Part shown: positions 16,195-24,685 of the stretch, one piece after another
Layout of the letters: each line of letters opens with the position of its first letter
Position numbering within the stretch: position 1 is the stretch's first letter
Origin: Planctomycetota bacterium
GTDB taxonomy: Bacteria; Planctomycetota; UBA1135
DNA: 40,418 bases
Assembly: GCA_024275135.1 (NCBI GenBank)
Contig: JAJRZS010000045.1
Span: 1 to 40,418, forward strand
Reading direction: 5' to 3'
Notes under the pieces: generated by a model
What the model was told of the DNA's origin: nothing
What the model saw: only the letters and a program-made list of their open reading frames with translations
Database searches by the model: none
Translations under genes and position numbers: made by a program

Positions 16195-17310
16195 ATGGTT
16201 GGCGACACACCGCCCGAGGAACTCCTGCCCTTGCACCAAATGGCGCAGGAAGTGGGTTTGATGTTGCGCGGCACCCTCCCCGCCACGCCCTTGGAGCCGG
16301 AAATCGAGCAACGCATGCAACAGTGGCTGCAAGAAGGGCGGGCTGGAGAAATGGAGTATCTGCAAAAAGCTGGGGAACTCGGGGCGGATTTACGCCAATG
16401 GAAAGCCTGGGCCCGAGGTGCCGCCTTGTTTGCACTCCCTTATTACCGCGGTTCGGGTGGGTTCCGCGACGGCGGACGGGTGGCGCAATATGCGCTGGGT
16501 CGCGACTACCACAATGTGCTCGGCAAGAAACTCGAACGCCTCGGCAAGCGCTTGCGTCAATCTGGCCTGGCCCAACGCAGCCGGGCCGTTGTCGACGCGG
16601 CCCCCGTCCTTGAGCGTGAGTGGGCCATCCGCAGTGGTTTAGGCTGGCGCGGCAAAAACACCTTGCTGCTCCATGCCGAGTTGGGATCTTGGGTTTTATT
16701 AGGGGAATTGCTGCTGGATTGGGAGTTGCCTTCTTGGTCGCCCCCTCCCGCCCGCCAGGCCAGCTGTGGCAGTTGCACCCGCTGCCTCGACGCCTGCCCG
16801 ACTGCGGCTTTTTCTGCTGCTTACTCCCTCGATCCTCGCCGTTGCATTTCCTACCTCACCATCGAAACCCGCGGCCCCATCCCCCGCGCCTTGCGAAGCA
16901 AAATCGGCGATTGGGTCTTTGGCTGCGATATTTGCCAGGAAGTTTGCCCCTTCGGCTCCCAACCCCCCACCCCCGCCGACAACTGGCCCATCCTTCCCGT
17001 CTTCTCCCAGCTGCGCCTAGAGGACCTTCTCCACCTCAATGAGCAGGATTTCCACAAGCTATTCACAGGTTCTCCGCTTCGCCGCCCCGGCCTCGCCGCC
17101 CTTCAACGCAACGCCTGCATCGTTCTCGGCAACCTAAAAAGAGGGGTTTCTGCCCTAGAAAAGGCTGTTTTTCTACCCAACCCCTTGGTTCGAGCTCATG
17201 CCGCCTGGGCACTTGGAGAAATTGGGGAACTTGGCGTTCTCCACAAAGTCTTAACAACAGAAACGGACCGATTTGTCCGGGAAGAATTGGAATTCGCGAT
17301 TGAGAGGTAA
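16195..17310 (+). CDS. queG: Epoxyqueuosine reductase
   Basis: 371 residues. QueG reduces epoxyqueuosine to queuosine at the wobble base of certain tRNAs, using cobalamin and two [4Fe-4S] clusters, in the cytosol. The N-terminal half has the family's cobalamin-binding region: ALFALPYYRGSG, YALGRDYHNVLGKKLE, VVDAAPVLEREWAIRSGLGW and GWRGKNTLLL. The ferredoxin-like part has CGSCTRCLDACPT and CDICQEVCP, which supply the cluster cysteines. The C-terminal 90 residues form a HEAT-like helical tail (LVRAHAAWALGEIGELG), as in longer QueG proteins. Divergent from the 14510-16123 gene. Confidence 0.95.
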   Translation: MVGDTPPEELLPLHQMAQEVGLMLRGTLPATPLEPEIEQRMQQWLQEGRAGEMEYLQKAGELGADLRQWKAWARGAALFALPYYRGSGGFRDGGRVAQYALGRDYHNVLGKKLERLGKRLRQSGLAQRSRAVVDAAPVLEREWAIRSGLGWRGKNTLLLHAELGSWVLLGELLLDWELPSWSPPPARQASCGSCTRCLDACPTAAFSAAYSLDPRRCISYLTIETRGPIPRALRSKIGDWVFGCDICQEVCPFGSQPPTPADNWPILPVFSQLRLEDLLHLNEQDFHKLFTGSPLRRPGLAALQRNACIVLGNLKRGVSALEKAVFLPNPLVRAHAAWALGEIGELGVLHKVLTTETDRFVREELEFAIER

Positions 17311-17486
17311 CTCCCTTTGCTGCAAAGGCTTAGGTTGAGTATGGGGGGAGATTGCATATTTGCACTATCCTTAAAAAGCCTATGGTTTCTAGGAATTTTC
17401 CGCAATTTCTCCGTCACGAAACCAACGGGGAAGCTACGTTTATATGTGCCTGCGGGCCGATCTTTCCTTCACCCCTCACCTCAGCC

Positions 17487-17693
17487 ATGCCACAAAGCGA
17501 CTTCTTCAAGGACACCAAGTACTGTCCCCGTTGCCACGACTACGTACGTTACCTACAAAGTCTGGAAGCCAGTTTCTGTATTGATTGTGGGGCCAAGGTG
17601 CGGCTGTTTAGCGCAGCCGACAAGCGCGCCTTCCTGCGAGAACTCAAGCAGGCGAAGGAATCGCGTCGAGGCGGGAATAAGTGGGTGGGCTAA
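17487..17693 (+). CDS. Small zinc-ribbon protein
   Basis: 68 residues from the ATG at 17487; the frame is open to 17352 but the upstream part has no protein character. Two CxxC knuckles, CPRCHDYVRYLQ and CIDCGAKVRLF, are 17 residues apart and should bind one zinc. A basic helical tail follows (DKRAFLRELKQAKESRRGG). The small size and basic tail suggest nucleic-acid or protein binding, but no specific role can be assigned. It sits alone between queG and thiE with 84 bases to thiE. No -10 box at the six-base position was found, so the promoter may lie near TATATG around 17440. Confidence 0.6.
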   Translation: MPQSDFFKDTKYCPRCHDYVRYLQSLEASFCIDCGAKVRLFSAADKRAFLRELKQAKESRRGGNKWVG

Positions 17694-17760
17694 GGCTTCG
17701 CCGCCCTCCCCATTCTCGAATTTTTGATTTCCCTGGGCCGTGGCCACCGCCCCACACCGG

Positions 17761-17766
17761 CATAAT
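17761..17766 (+). promoter_or_regulatory. -10 box of thiE
   Basis: CATAAT, 11 bases before the ATG at 17778; would give a leader of only a few bases. No TPP riboswitch was found between 17694 and 17777. Confidence 0.45.
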
Positions 17767-17777
17767 TGGCCGCGCCC

Positions 17778-18392
17778 ATGCAACCCTCCCCCTTCCGCCT
17801 GTGCCTGCTGCTCACGCAGGAGCTCTGTAGAGCGGATCCTCTGCAAACCCTAAGGGAGGCCCTCGCTGCCGGCGTCGATTTGGTGCAAGTGCGGGAAAAA
17901 GACATGAGCCCCACCGAGCTTTATCACTGGGGGCAAAAGGTGCTCGCGATAGGCCGCCAGCAAAACGTCCCCATTCTTATCAACGACTCGGTGGAAGTGG
18001 CGCTTGCTCTGGATGCCGATGGTGTTCATTTGGGCCAGGACGACTTCCCGGTGGACGAAGCGCGCCGTTTATTGGGGCCTGACAAGCTGATTGGCCTCAG
18101 CACCCATAATCTAGAGCAGGTCGAAGCTGCTCAGGGCTCCGCTGCCGATTATTTGGGTTTTGGGCCGGTTTTTCCCAGCCCCACCAAAGGCTATTCCCAG
18201 GGCCTAGGCCCCAATGCCCTGGTGGCGGCCCTCTGCGTCAGCCAACTACCCCTGTTGGCAATTGGTGGAATCCATGGGGAAAACGCGTGGAAAATTCCGC
18301 ACTCTGCGGGGGTGGCTGTCAGCTCGGCTCTCTGTTCAACCAAGGAAATGGCCAAAGATTGTCTAACAATTGGCCGTTTCAACCTATATTAA
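17778..18392 (+). CDS. thiE: Thiamine-phosphate synthase
   Basis: 204 residues from the ATG at 17778; an in-frame TTG at 17766 lies inside the probable -10 box and is rejected. ThiE joins the pyrimidine diphosphate and thiazole phosphate moieties to make thiamine phosphate. The TIM barrel shows the expected motifs: VDLVQVREKDMS (phosphate/pyrimidine side), VPILINDSVEVALAL then ADGVHLGQDD (Mg-diphosphate), YLGFGPVFPSPTK (phosphate loop) and LLAIGGIHGENA near the end. Product TPP is the cofactor of the dehydrogenase at 1076-4663. Its stop codon overlaps the -10 box of the next gene, which begins 4 bases later. Confidence 0.92.
   Translation: MQPSPFRLCLLLTQELCRADPLQTLREALAAGVDLVQVREKDMSPTELYHWGQKVLAIGRQQNVPILINDSVEVALALDADGVHLGQDDFPVDEARRLLGPDKLIGLSTHNLEQVEAAQGSAADYLGFGPVFPSPTKGYSQGLGPNALVAALCVSQLPLLAIGGIHGENAWKIPHSAGVAVSSALCSTKEMAKDCLTIGRFNLY
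18385..18390 (+). promoter_or_regulatory. -10 box of the UGA-containing TlpA-like gene
   Basis: TATATT followed by exactly six bases (aagggt) and ATG at 18397. The box overlaps the thiE stop codon, so the gene can be transcribed independently of thiE. Confidence 0.55.
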
Positions 18393-18396
18393 GGGT

Positions 18397-19416
18397 ATGC
18401 GCACCCTCATCTTCTCCCTGGCCGCCACAGCGGCTGTGTTTTCTTCTTCCCCGGCCGCTTCGGCCCAGGGCTATGCCCAAGAAGGGGATGTCCCGAATTT
18501 TCAACTAGGCAGTCAAAGCTACAACACCATGGGCGCCAAAGAAGCTGCGGATTTCCGCGGCAAGCCGGTGCTGGTGGAATATTGGGGCACCCACTGACCG
18601 GGTTGCATTGGCTCGTCCGTGCCGGCGGCCGTCAAACTGCAAAAAGAATATGGTGACGATCTTCAAGTCATCTTTGTGGAATCGCAAAATTCTGGCTATG
18701 ACAAGTCGATTGGCATGGCTGCCAAATATGGCTGGCTTGGCAATCAAGCAATCTGGACCAGCGATTATCTGTTCAGCATCGACAGCAAAGGGCTTCCATC
18801 CTTTGCCCTACTCGATGCCGAGGGCAAGGTGGTGCTCAAAGGGATGTCTTCCTCCCTGCACAGCAAGATGGTGGAGACCATTGAAAGCCTGGTGAAACAA
18901 CGAAATGCCGCGCCGGAGGATGTCCCTTCCAAAGTGGCCAAGGTGTATTCTGAGCTGGCCAAGGGCAACTTCGCCAAGGCTCATACCACAGCGCAAAAAG
19001 TGTTGGCCAAACCTGGCTCCAAAGATACCGACGCCGTGGTTGCTGCGGCCGAAGCTTCGCTCCAAGCAACCCAAAGCCGACTAGACGGTGAACTCGCACG
19101 CGCTCAGTGGTTCTTGGAAAATGGCTATCCTCTTCGCGCCAAAGAAATGGTTGGCAAGTTGGTCAAAGGCACCAAGGGCAATCCAGAAATGGCACAAAAA
19201 GTAACCGCCCTGCAAACCGAGTTGGCCAGCGAAAAATACAAAGCCGATTTCTCCGCCGCCAAGAGTTTGGCCAAATTGGAATCGGCTCTGTATGAAAACG
19301 GCGGCTCCGACAAACTGGTGAAGAAGCTACAAGACTTTGTGGCAAAGTACGGTGCAAGCCCAGTCGCCAAGCGCGCCGAGCAACTGGTAGAAGTTGCCCG
19401 CTACGCGCAGCTCTAA
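18397..19416 (+). CDS. Secreted TlpA/thioredoxin-fold selenoprotein (in-frame UGA at codon 67)
   Basis: Read through one UGA, the frame gives 339 residues. Residues 1-23 are a signal peptide (MRTLIFSLAATAAVF then PAASA). A thioredoxin-like domain follows: GKPVLVEYWGTH-U-PGC, with UGA at 18595-18597 (codon 67) where the first active-site Cys of CxxC belongs and Cys at 70. The cis-Pro loop is GLPSFALLDAEGKVV. Residues about 170-339 form an Ala/Lys-rich helical domain. The coding frame continues intact for 272 codons after the UGA, so decay is unlikely. A SECIS-like hairpin lies at 18601-18630. If decoded as selenocysteine this is an exported redox protein with a U-x-x-C centre. Sec machinery (selA, selB, selC, selD) is not in the window. 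Confidence 0.8.
18601..18630 (+). promoter_or_regulatory. Candidate bacterial SECIS hairpin
   Basis: GGUUGC (18601-18606) pairs with GCGGCC (18625-18630), and UGGC (18609-18612) with GCCG (18621-18624), with an AU bulge on the 5' side. The apical loop UCGUCCGU can tighten to a GUCC tip by a further C-G pair. The loop starts 15 nt after the UGA, close to the spacing known for bacterial SECIS elements, and contains the GU that SelB recognises in the E. coli fdhF element. Confidence 0.55.
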
Positions 19417-19425
19417 ACTTTCGCT

Positions 19426-20865
19426 CTAAACTGCTGCGTGGTCATGCAAGACCTTGGCCACGCAGCTAGTGAGGCCTTTGCCCATCGGGATATGCAAAAA
19501 CTCATTTGGCCCATGGGCATTGGATTCCGGGCCAAGCACGCCAGTGATTAAAAACTGCGCTTGCGGAAACTGTTCTCCCAACATGCCCATAAAGGGAATC
19601 GATCCGCCCTCTCCCATGTAACCGGCAGGATGATCGAAGAAGCGCAACGAAGCCTCGTCTACCGACTTCTCCAGCCACGGCGCAAGCTCCGGAGCATTCC
19701 AGCCGTTGGCACCTTTTTCAGCAATGAAACTCACTTTGGCACCATAGGGGATATCTTCTTCCACCAACTTGCGGATGGCCGCTTCGCATTGTTCACAATC
19801 GGCCGTTGGCGGCAAGCGGAAGGAAAGCTTGAGCGCACTCCATGGACGCAGAACATTGCCAGCATCGGCGAGGGCAGGGAAACCACCAGCACCCGTTACC
19901 GACAAAGTGGGACGCCAAGTCCGATTCAACACCAACTCGGTAAGGTCGCTAGCCATCGGTTGCGCGCTGTCGACAAAAGTGTAAGTGTTGAAAATGGTGT
20001 CCCCCAAAATTTCCGCGCACAAAGCCGCCTGTGCTTGACGTTGCTCGGGAATGTCCACATACAACTCTGGGGCTAAAAGCCGACCCGAGGTCGCGTCTTC
20101 TAGGCGATCCAACAAAAGGCGGAGGATGCGAAAGGAGGAGGGCACAATGCCACTAGCGTCTCCCGAATGGACCCCTTCCTGCAAAATATCCACGCACAAA
20201 TCGCCGGCAATCATGCCACGCAAGGAAGTCGTGCTCCATAGACGTTGAAAATCGCCGGCCCCTGAATCTAAACAAACCACCAAACTGACTTGCCCTAACC
20301 GACTGGCAAGATGCTCAATGTAATGTGGCAAATCCGGGGAGCCACTTTCTTCACAGGCCTCGATGACAACCACACAGCGTTTGTGTGAGCCGCCAAATTT
20401 TTGCACCGCTTCAATCGCAGTCAGAGAAGCAAAGGCGGCATAGCCATCGTCGGCTCCACCTCGCCCATAAAGTTTGTCGCCTTCCAGTACCGGCTTCCAT
20501 GGTCCCAAATCTTCGCGCCAACCAGTCATCTCGGGCTGCTTGTCCAGATGACCATAAAGCAACACGGTGTCGTCGCCCTGGGCTGCACCAAAGGCAGGGA
20601 TGTCCATGAAAATCAGCGGGGTCCGGTTTTCATGGCGGAGAATCTCAAGCTGCAAGCCCGCGATGGCTCGCTGTTGACACCAATTGGCAATCAGTTGAAC
20701 AGCTTGCTCCATATAGCCATGCGCTTCCCATTCCTTGTCGAACAGCGGGGATTTGTTGGGAATCGCAATGTACTGCACCAGCTTGGGCACGATTTCTTCA
20801 TCCCAGGTGCGGGCAACATGAGCTTGGACGGCGTCCAAATCGAGGGAGGTCGCGGCAGATTCCAT
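19426..20865 (-). CDS. M20 family dipeptidase/metallopeptidase
   Basis: 479 residues, cytosolic. M20 zinc-enzyme motifs are in order: VLLYGHLDKQPEM (metal His and catalytic Asp), LYGRGGADDGYAAF (bridging Asp), VVIEACEESGSPDL (catalytic Glu and metal Glu), an Asp-containing VCLDSGAGD, and ESNAHGPNEFL (last metal His). A dimerisation domain lies in the centre (RGMIAGDLCVDILQEGVHSG). It is closest to the CNDP/PepV-like dipeptidases that clip dipeptides inside the cell. It is divergent from the POT peptide symporter with 50 bases between starts, so import and hydrolysis are probably linked. A TATCCT box is exactly six bases before the ATG. Its stop is 9 bases from the end of the UGA-containing gene. 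Confidence 0.92.
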   Translation of the reverse strand: MESAATSLDLDAVQAHVARTWDEEIVPKLVQYIAIPNKSPLFDKEWEAHGYMEQAVQLIANWCQQRAIAGLQLEILRHENRTPLIFMDIPAFGAAQGDDTVLLYGHLDKQPEMTGWREDLGPWKPVLEGDKLYGRGGADDGYAAFASLTAIEAVQKFGGSHKRCVVVIEACEESGSPDLPHYIEHLASRLGQVSLVVCLDSGAGDFQRLWSTTSLRGMIAGDLCVDILQEGVHSGDASGIVPSSFRILRLLLDRLEDATSGRLLAPELYVDIPEQRQAQAALCAEILGDTIFNTYTFVDSAQPMASDLTELVLNRTWRPTLSVTGAGGFPALADAGNVLRPWSALKLSFRLPPTADCEQCEAAIRKLVEEDIPYGAKVSFIAEKGANGWNAPELAPWLEKSVDEASLRFFDHPAGYMGEGGSIPFMGMLGEQFPQAQFLITGVLGPESNAHGPNEFLHIPMGKGLTSCVAKVLHDHAAV

Positions 20866-20871
20866 GGTCCT

Positions 20872-20877
20872 AGGATA
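20872..20877 (-). promoter_or_regulatory. -10 box of the M20 dipeptidase
   Basis: TATCCT on the minus strand with exactly six bases (aggacc) before ATG at 20865; no Shine-Dalgarno. Confidence 0.5.
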
Positions 20878-20900
20878 AGGTCGCGCCGCCGGGGCTCTGC

Positions 20901-20906
20901 TAGGGT
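20901..20906 (+). promoter_or_regulatory. -10 box of the POT symporter
   Basis: TAGGGT, nine bases before ATG at 20916; predicted leader of about three bases. It lies back-to-back with the M20 dipeptidase promoter. Confidence 0.4.
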
Positions 20907-20915
20907 GTTTCGGTC

Positions 20916-22643
20916 ATGAGTCGAGAAATCACCACTGCGCCGAGCTCGCGCCCCACCCGCTTCGGATTTATTTACTGGGTTGCGAACTGGATGGAACTGG
21001 TCGAGCGTTTCGCCTACTACGGGGTGCGCGTGGTGCTGCCCGTGTTAATGGTGAAAGCCGTGGAGCTCGGCGGCCCGGAATTCGACCATATTCAAAAAGG
21101 CACGGTTTATGCGGTTTGGGCGCTGGTGCAAAGTTTTGTCCCCATATTTACCGGTGGTTTCGCCGACCGCTTTGGCTATAAGAGCAATATTGCCGTGGCC
21201 ACTGTGCTGAAGATTTGTGGTTATATGTTGATGGGCTACTGCATATTAATTGCAGAATGGTTGGCTGGCATGCCACTGACAGAAGCACGCGCCTTGGGCA
21301 TCGACCACACTTATGCCTTGTTCTTCGCTGGCGCAATGTTGCTGGCAACCGGCACCGCCGTGTTTAAGCCAGGCTTGCAAGGCTTGATTGCCCACCAAAT
21401 GCCCAAAGGCAAGGAGTCGGTGGGTTGGGCCATGTTCTACGCCATGGTCAATGTGGGTGGCTTCTTCGGCCCCCTCGTTGCCGGCTATATGGAAGCCATG
21501 CCCTGGCGCGAGGTCTTTCTTATTAACACGGCGGCGATTTGCCTCAACTTTATCCCTCTCTTCATTTTCAAAGAACCGGATCACCATGGTGCCGACAATA
21601 AAGATGGTTCTTTGAAAGTGCTGGCCAATGCCTTCCGCGGCCTTCTTGAACCTCGCTTGTTCTTTTTCACGATCGCCTTTGCTGGCTTTTGGCTGATGTT
21701 TTATCAACTCTTCGACATCCTTCCCAACTTCATCGATGACTGGGTGGATTCGCGGAGTTTGGCTCAAGTGCTGATTGGCTGGTTTGGAGAATCCTCGGTG
21801 CCAACCGTCAATGGCGGCAATATCACCCAAGCTTGGATGATTAACGCCAATGCGCTGCTCATTATTTTCTGCGCCTTTGGCGTGGGCTACATCACCGGCA
21901 AGTTCAAATCACTGCATGCCATCATTGTTGGCATTGGGATTTCCGCCACCGCCATTTTTGCTTTCAGCATATCGGCGGATGGTTGGTGGACTTTGGCCGC
22001 AATCGCCTTCTTCTCGATTGGGGAAATGACGGCCAGCCCCACCAAGATGCGTTATCTAGCTGGCATTGCCCCTCCTGGCAAGGAAGGCTTATACATGGGC
22101 TATGTCAACTTCACGGTTGGCATCGGCTGGTCGGTAGGCTCCATCCTTGCCGGCAATCTTTACCAAAATGGCGGCGACAAAGTGGTCTTAGCCCGCCGTT
22201 ACTTGGTGGAACACAATGGTTTGGATGCCAACACCATTGCCGCCATTCCAAAAAACGACTTGCTCCCCTACTTTGAAAAAATCGTGGGAGTCGACGCTTG
22301 GCAAACCCGCACTTTGCTATGGGACACCTACCATCCGCAAACCATGTGGTTGCTGTTTACGACCATTGGCGTAGCCTCCATGATTGGCATTTTTCTTTAC
22401 AACCATGTGGTTACAGCGGCGTCCCAAAATCCGCGCCATAGCTTTAACCTGATGGGGCACCGCTGGGTTTCTATCGCCCTTGCACCAATTGCCTTGGCCT
22501 TTTGGTGGGGCACCTATCATCTGCGCAGTGGAGGGCAAGATTGGATGGAGCTCCTAGCAGTCTTGGTGCAAGCCGTTTTGTTTAGCGGATTGTTTCTGCT
22601 CTCTTTGTCGATGAAAGCCCCGGAGCCTTTCCAAGAGGAATAG
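20916..22643 (+). CDS. POT family proton-dependent oligopeptide symporter
   Basis: 575 residues with about 12-14 transmembrane helices. The N-terminal helix has the POT signature ELVERFAYYGVR (ExxERFxYYG), which couples proton and peptide movement, and helix 2 to 3 carries FTGGFADRFGYK. Helix 5 has GWAMFYAMVNVGGFFGPLVA (the FYxxINxG signature with V for I). The family imports di- and tripeptides across the inner membrane. The protein has long inserted loops in its second half (about residues 400-470), so it is longer than the bacterial norm of about 500. It pairs divergently with the M20 dipeptidase. Confidence 0.92.
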   Translation: MSREITTAPSSRPTRFGFIYWVANWMELVERFAYYGVRVVLPVLMVKAVELGGPEFDHIQKGTVYAVWALVQSFVPIFTGGFADRFGYKSNIAVATVLKICGYMLMGYCILIAEWLAGMPLTEARALGIDHTYALFFAGAMLLATGTAVFKPGLQGLIAHQMPKGKESVGWAMFYAMVNVGGFFGPLVAGYMEAMPWREVFLINTAAICLNFIPLFIFKEPDHHGADNKDGSLKVLANAFRGLLEPRLFFFTIAFAGFWLMFYQLFDILPNFIDDWVDSRSLAQVLIGWFGESSVPTVNGGNITQAWMINANALLIIFCAFGVGYITGKFKSLHAIIVGIGISATAIFAFSISADGWWTLAAIAFFSIGEMTASPTKMRYLAGIAPPGKEGLYMGYVNFTVGIGWSVGSILAGNLYQNGGDKVVLARRYLVEHNGLDANTIAAIPKNDLLPYFEKIVGVDAWQTRTLLWDTYHPQTMWLLFTTIGVASMIGIFLYNHVVTAASQNPRHSFNLMGHRWVSIALAPIALAFWWGTYHLRSGGQDWMELLAVLVQAVLFSGLFLLSLSMKAPEPFQEE

Positions 22644-22644
22644 G

Positions 22645-24615
22645 TTATTCAGGCAAAGCATTGCCCTCTTCGTCGAATACATAGCCCAACTGATTTAGGT
22701 TGGCGAGTTCAACAGCATCAAAGCTGCGCAAATGACGTTGGCTGGCGGTAGCAAGTTGCGCTTGCGCTAAGTCCAACAAGCGCGCTTGCTGGGAAGCATA
22801 GCGAGAATCGTTGAGCAAATTCTCGGCCTCGGCAACATCCTCCTTCACCTGATACAAAGCAAAGGCTTCTAAAGAGGATGCGCTGCCTTGGGATGCATCC
22901 CACTTCAACAACAACTTCCACCCGCCATCGATAACCGCAAACTTATCTTCATGGACTCCGGCAAAAGGGCTGGGCTGTAAAGCTGGGTCAAGTAGATTGC
23001 GGCCCTCGCCAAAATGTTGAACCGGGAAACCAGCAGCGCGCAACAAAGTAAGGGGTATGTCGACCAAGCGCGGAATGTCGGCAAAGGAACCGGCGTGCCC
23101 ATCCGGCAAAGCCAACACAAAAGGCACCCGCAACACCGGCGCATAGACAGTACTACCGTGAGTCATAGCACCGTTTTCACCGAAGTGTTCGCCGTGATCC
23201 GAAGTAAACAAAATCACTGTCGGCCGTCCAGATTTTTGAATGCGCGCAAACACTTCACCCAACGCCGCATCCACCATCATCACCTCTTCGCGATACAAAT
23301 CATGCAGATAATCCAGGCCGATTTGGGCTTCGGGCTTGCCATCGTGCAAATCTTGACCCACGCGATTGGTAAAGAGGGTGCTACCACTAGCAAAATCGGC
23401 ATAGGCCAGTGGGAGCTGCCTGCCTGCAGTTAATTGGCCACGAAACTCGGCAGAAGCGCCATAGGGAGCATGGGGAGCCATAAAGTGCAGGAAATAAAAA
23501 TAGGGGGTGGGTGCAGCATACAAGTCATCCAGGTAGGCCAATGCCAATTGCCGAATTTGATCGGTATAAATGGCATTTTCTTCCACCACAGTGCCGTCTT
23601 CCAAAGGAAAGCGGCGGCTTGCTAGAAAACGCGAAAAGCCCATGGCCTGCACTTCGGAGAACACCAAGCCATACCAAACCAGGCGCCGCGCCGAGCCGGC
23701 CACTTTTTTCACCGAACCAGAGCGCGCGTGGTTGGGTGCTACATTGTAAAGCACTTCGAAACCACGATCGAAGCCGGTATAGGCATGCAACAAACCATTG
23801 GCTGCGGTTCCCACCGTACGATAACCCGCTTGATGAAAGGTTTCGGCCAAAGTGGGAAAGCCACTCGTCGGCATCAACCCAAGATTGGTATAGGTGCCAT
23901 GCTTGAACGGACTCACCCCCAGCATCATCGACACATGACTGGGCAAGGTGGAGGGGGTGGCGGCATGGGCGTAGGGAGCAACCAATGCGTGGCTGCGCAA
24001 AGCGTCCAAGTTTGGAGTGGGCACGCCAGATTCCAAAATAGTGTCGGCACGCAAGGTGTCCACAGAAATCAACAGCACATCGGGATGCTCAGAGGCATCG
24101 GCCGAAGGGGCGGCGGCTGGCAGCGGAGGGCGTTGATCGACGGAAAAGGCTTTTTTACCATGCAGGGCGGGGCGGCCAAACCCGCCAAGCAACATGGCCA
24201 CTGCCAGTAGGCCGAAGGCGGCGATGCTGCGTAAAATTTTATGCGGGGGCAGTGGAATCGGAAGCGAAAGCAAGAGCAATGTGCTTGGAAAACCAACCCA
24301 AAGTAGAGAGTGGGGCAAGCTGGGCTCGGCCAAAGCGCCAAGCAAACCGCCAAGGCCAACGGCCAGGCCTGTGGACCAACCAGTAGCCGACCAATCCCGA
24401 CGTCGCCAAGCGGCCCACAACATGCCAGCCGGGACAAAGCCACCAAGGGCAAGCAATCCCCCGCACCACACCATCAGGTATTTGAAATCGAAGTATTCCC
24501 ACCCTTGTTTGGCCGGGTAAAACCAGGCATAGAAGAGGCCAGAGACCGACAAGCCAGCAATACTGGCCAACACGAAGGCCGTTTTCGAGGTGGAGGGAGA
24601 GGTCGATTCCGCCAT
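22645..24615 (-). CDS. Membrane-anchored sulfatase/alkaline-phosphatase superfamily hydrolase with Thr nucleophile
   Basis: 656 residues. About residues 1-165 hold four to five hydrophobic helices, then a periplasmic catalytic domain. Metal ligands are visible in VLLISVDTLRAD and LFTSDHGEHFGENG. The segment ATPSTLPSHVSMMLG aligns with the C/S-x-P-S-R sulfatase site, but the nucleophile position is Thr and the Arg is His. A Thr cannot become formylglycine, so it is more like phosphoglycerol/phosphoethanolamine transferases or phosphodiesterases than a classical sulfatase. The substrate is unknown. It sits between two peptide transporters but is divergent from OPT (24686) and convergent with POT (2-base gap). 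TAGAAT lies exactly six bases before the ATG. Confidence 0.82.
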   Translation of the reverse strand: MAESTSPSTSKTAFVLASIAGLSVSGLFYAWFYPAKQGWEYFDFKYLMVWCGGLLALGGFVPAGMLWAAWRRRDWSATGWSTGLAVGLGGLLGALAEPSLPHSLLWVGFPSTLLLLSLPIPLPPHKILRSIAAFGLLAVAMLLGGFGRPALHGKKAFSVDQRPPLPAAAPSADASEHPDVLLISVDTLRADTILESGVPTPNLDALRSHALVAPYAHAATPSTLPSHVSMMLGVSPFKHGTYTNLGLMPTSGFPTLAETFHQAGYRTVGTAANGLLHAYTGFDRGFEVLYNVAPNHARSGSVKKVAGSARRLVWYGLVFSEVQAMGFSRFLASRRFPLEDGTVVEENAIYTDQIRQLALAYLDDLYAAPTPYFYFLHFMAPHAPYGASAEFRGQLTAGRQLPLAYADFASGSTLFTNRVGQDLHDGKPEAQIGLDYLHDLYREEVMMVDAALGEVFARIQKSGRPTVILFTSDHGEHFGENGAMTHGSTVYAPVLRVPFVLALPDGHAGSFADIPRLVDIPLTLLRAAGFPVQHFGEGRNLLDPALQPSPFAGVHEDKFAVIDGGWKLLLKWDASQGSASSLEAFALYQVKEDVAEAENLLNDSRYASQQARLLDLAQAQLATASQRHLRSFDAVELANLNQLGYVFDEEGNALPE

Positions 24616-24621
24616 TGGGAG

Positions 24622-24627
24622 ATTCTA
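24622..24627 (-). promoter_or_regulatory. -10 box of the membrane sulfatase-superfamily gene
   Basis: TAGAAT on the minus strand with exactly six bases (ctccca) before ATG at 24615. Confidence 0.55.
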
Positions 24628-24685
24628 TCCCTCCCAGCGGCCTTGCTATGCTTCGAATCCTGGTCGACCACGCCTGAATCTCACC

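Noticed and set aside
16124..16435. N-terminal extension of the 14510 gene
   Set aside because: It overlaps queG on the other strand, has no protein character, and the 16123 start gives a signal peptide and a correctly spaced -10 box.
17694..17777. TPP riboswitch upstream of thiE
   Set aside because: No CUGAGA core or matching helices in the 84-base gap.
18595..18597. UGA as a nonsense mutation or frameshift in a dead gene
   Set aside because: The downstream 272 codons stay in one frame with good codon use and conserved fold motifs, and the UGA sits exactly on the redox Cys position with a hairpin after it. Sequencing error still needs excluding.
24590..24685. 32-codon upstream extension of the OPT transporter
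   Set aside because: It overlaps the divergent gene and its promoter and lacks conserved character; ATG at 24686 gives the normal start.
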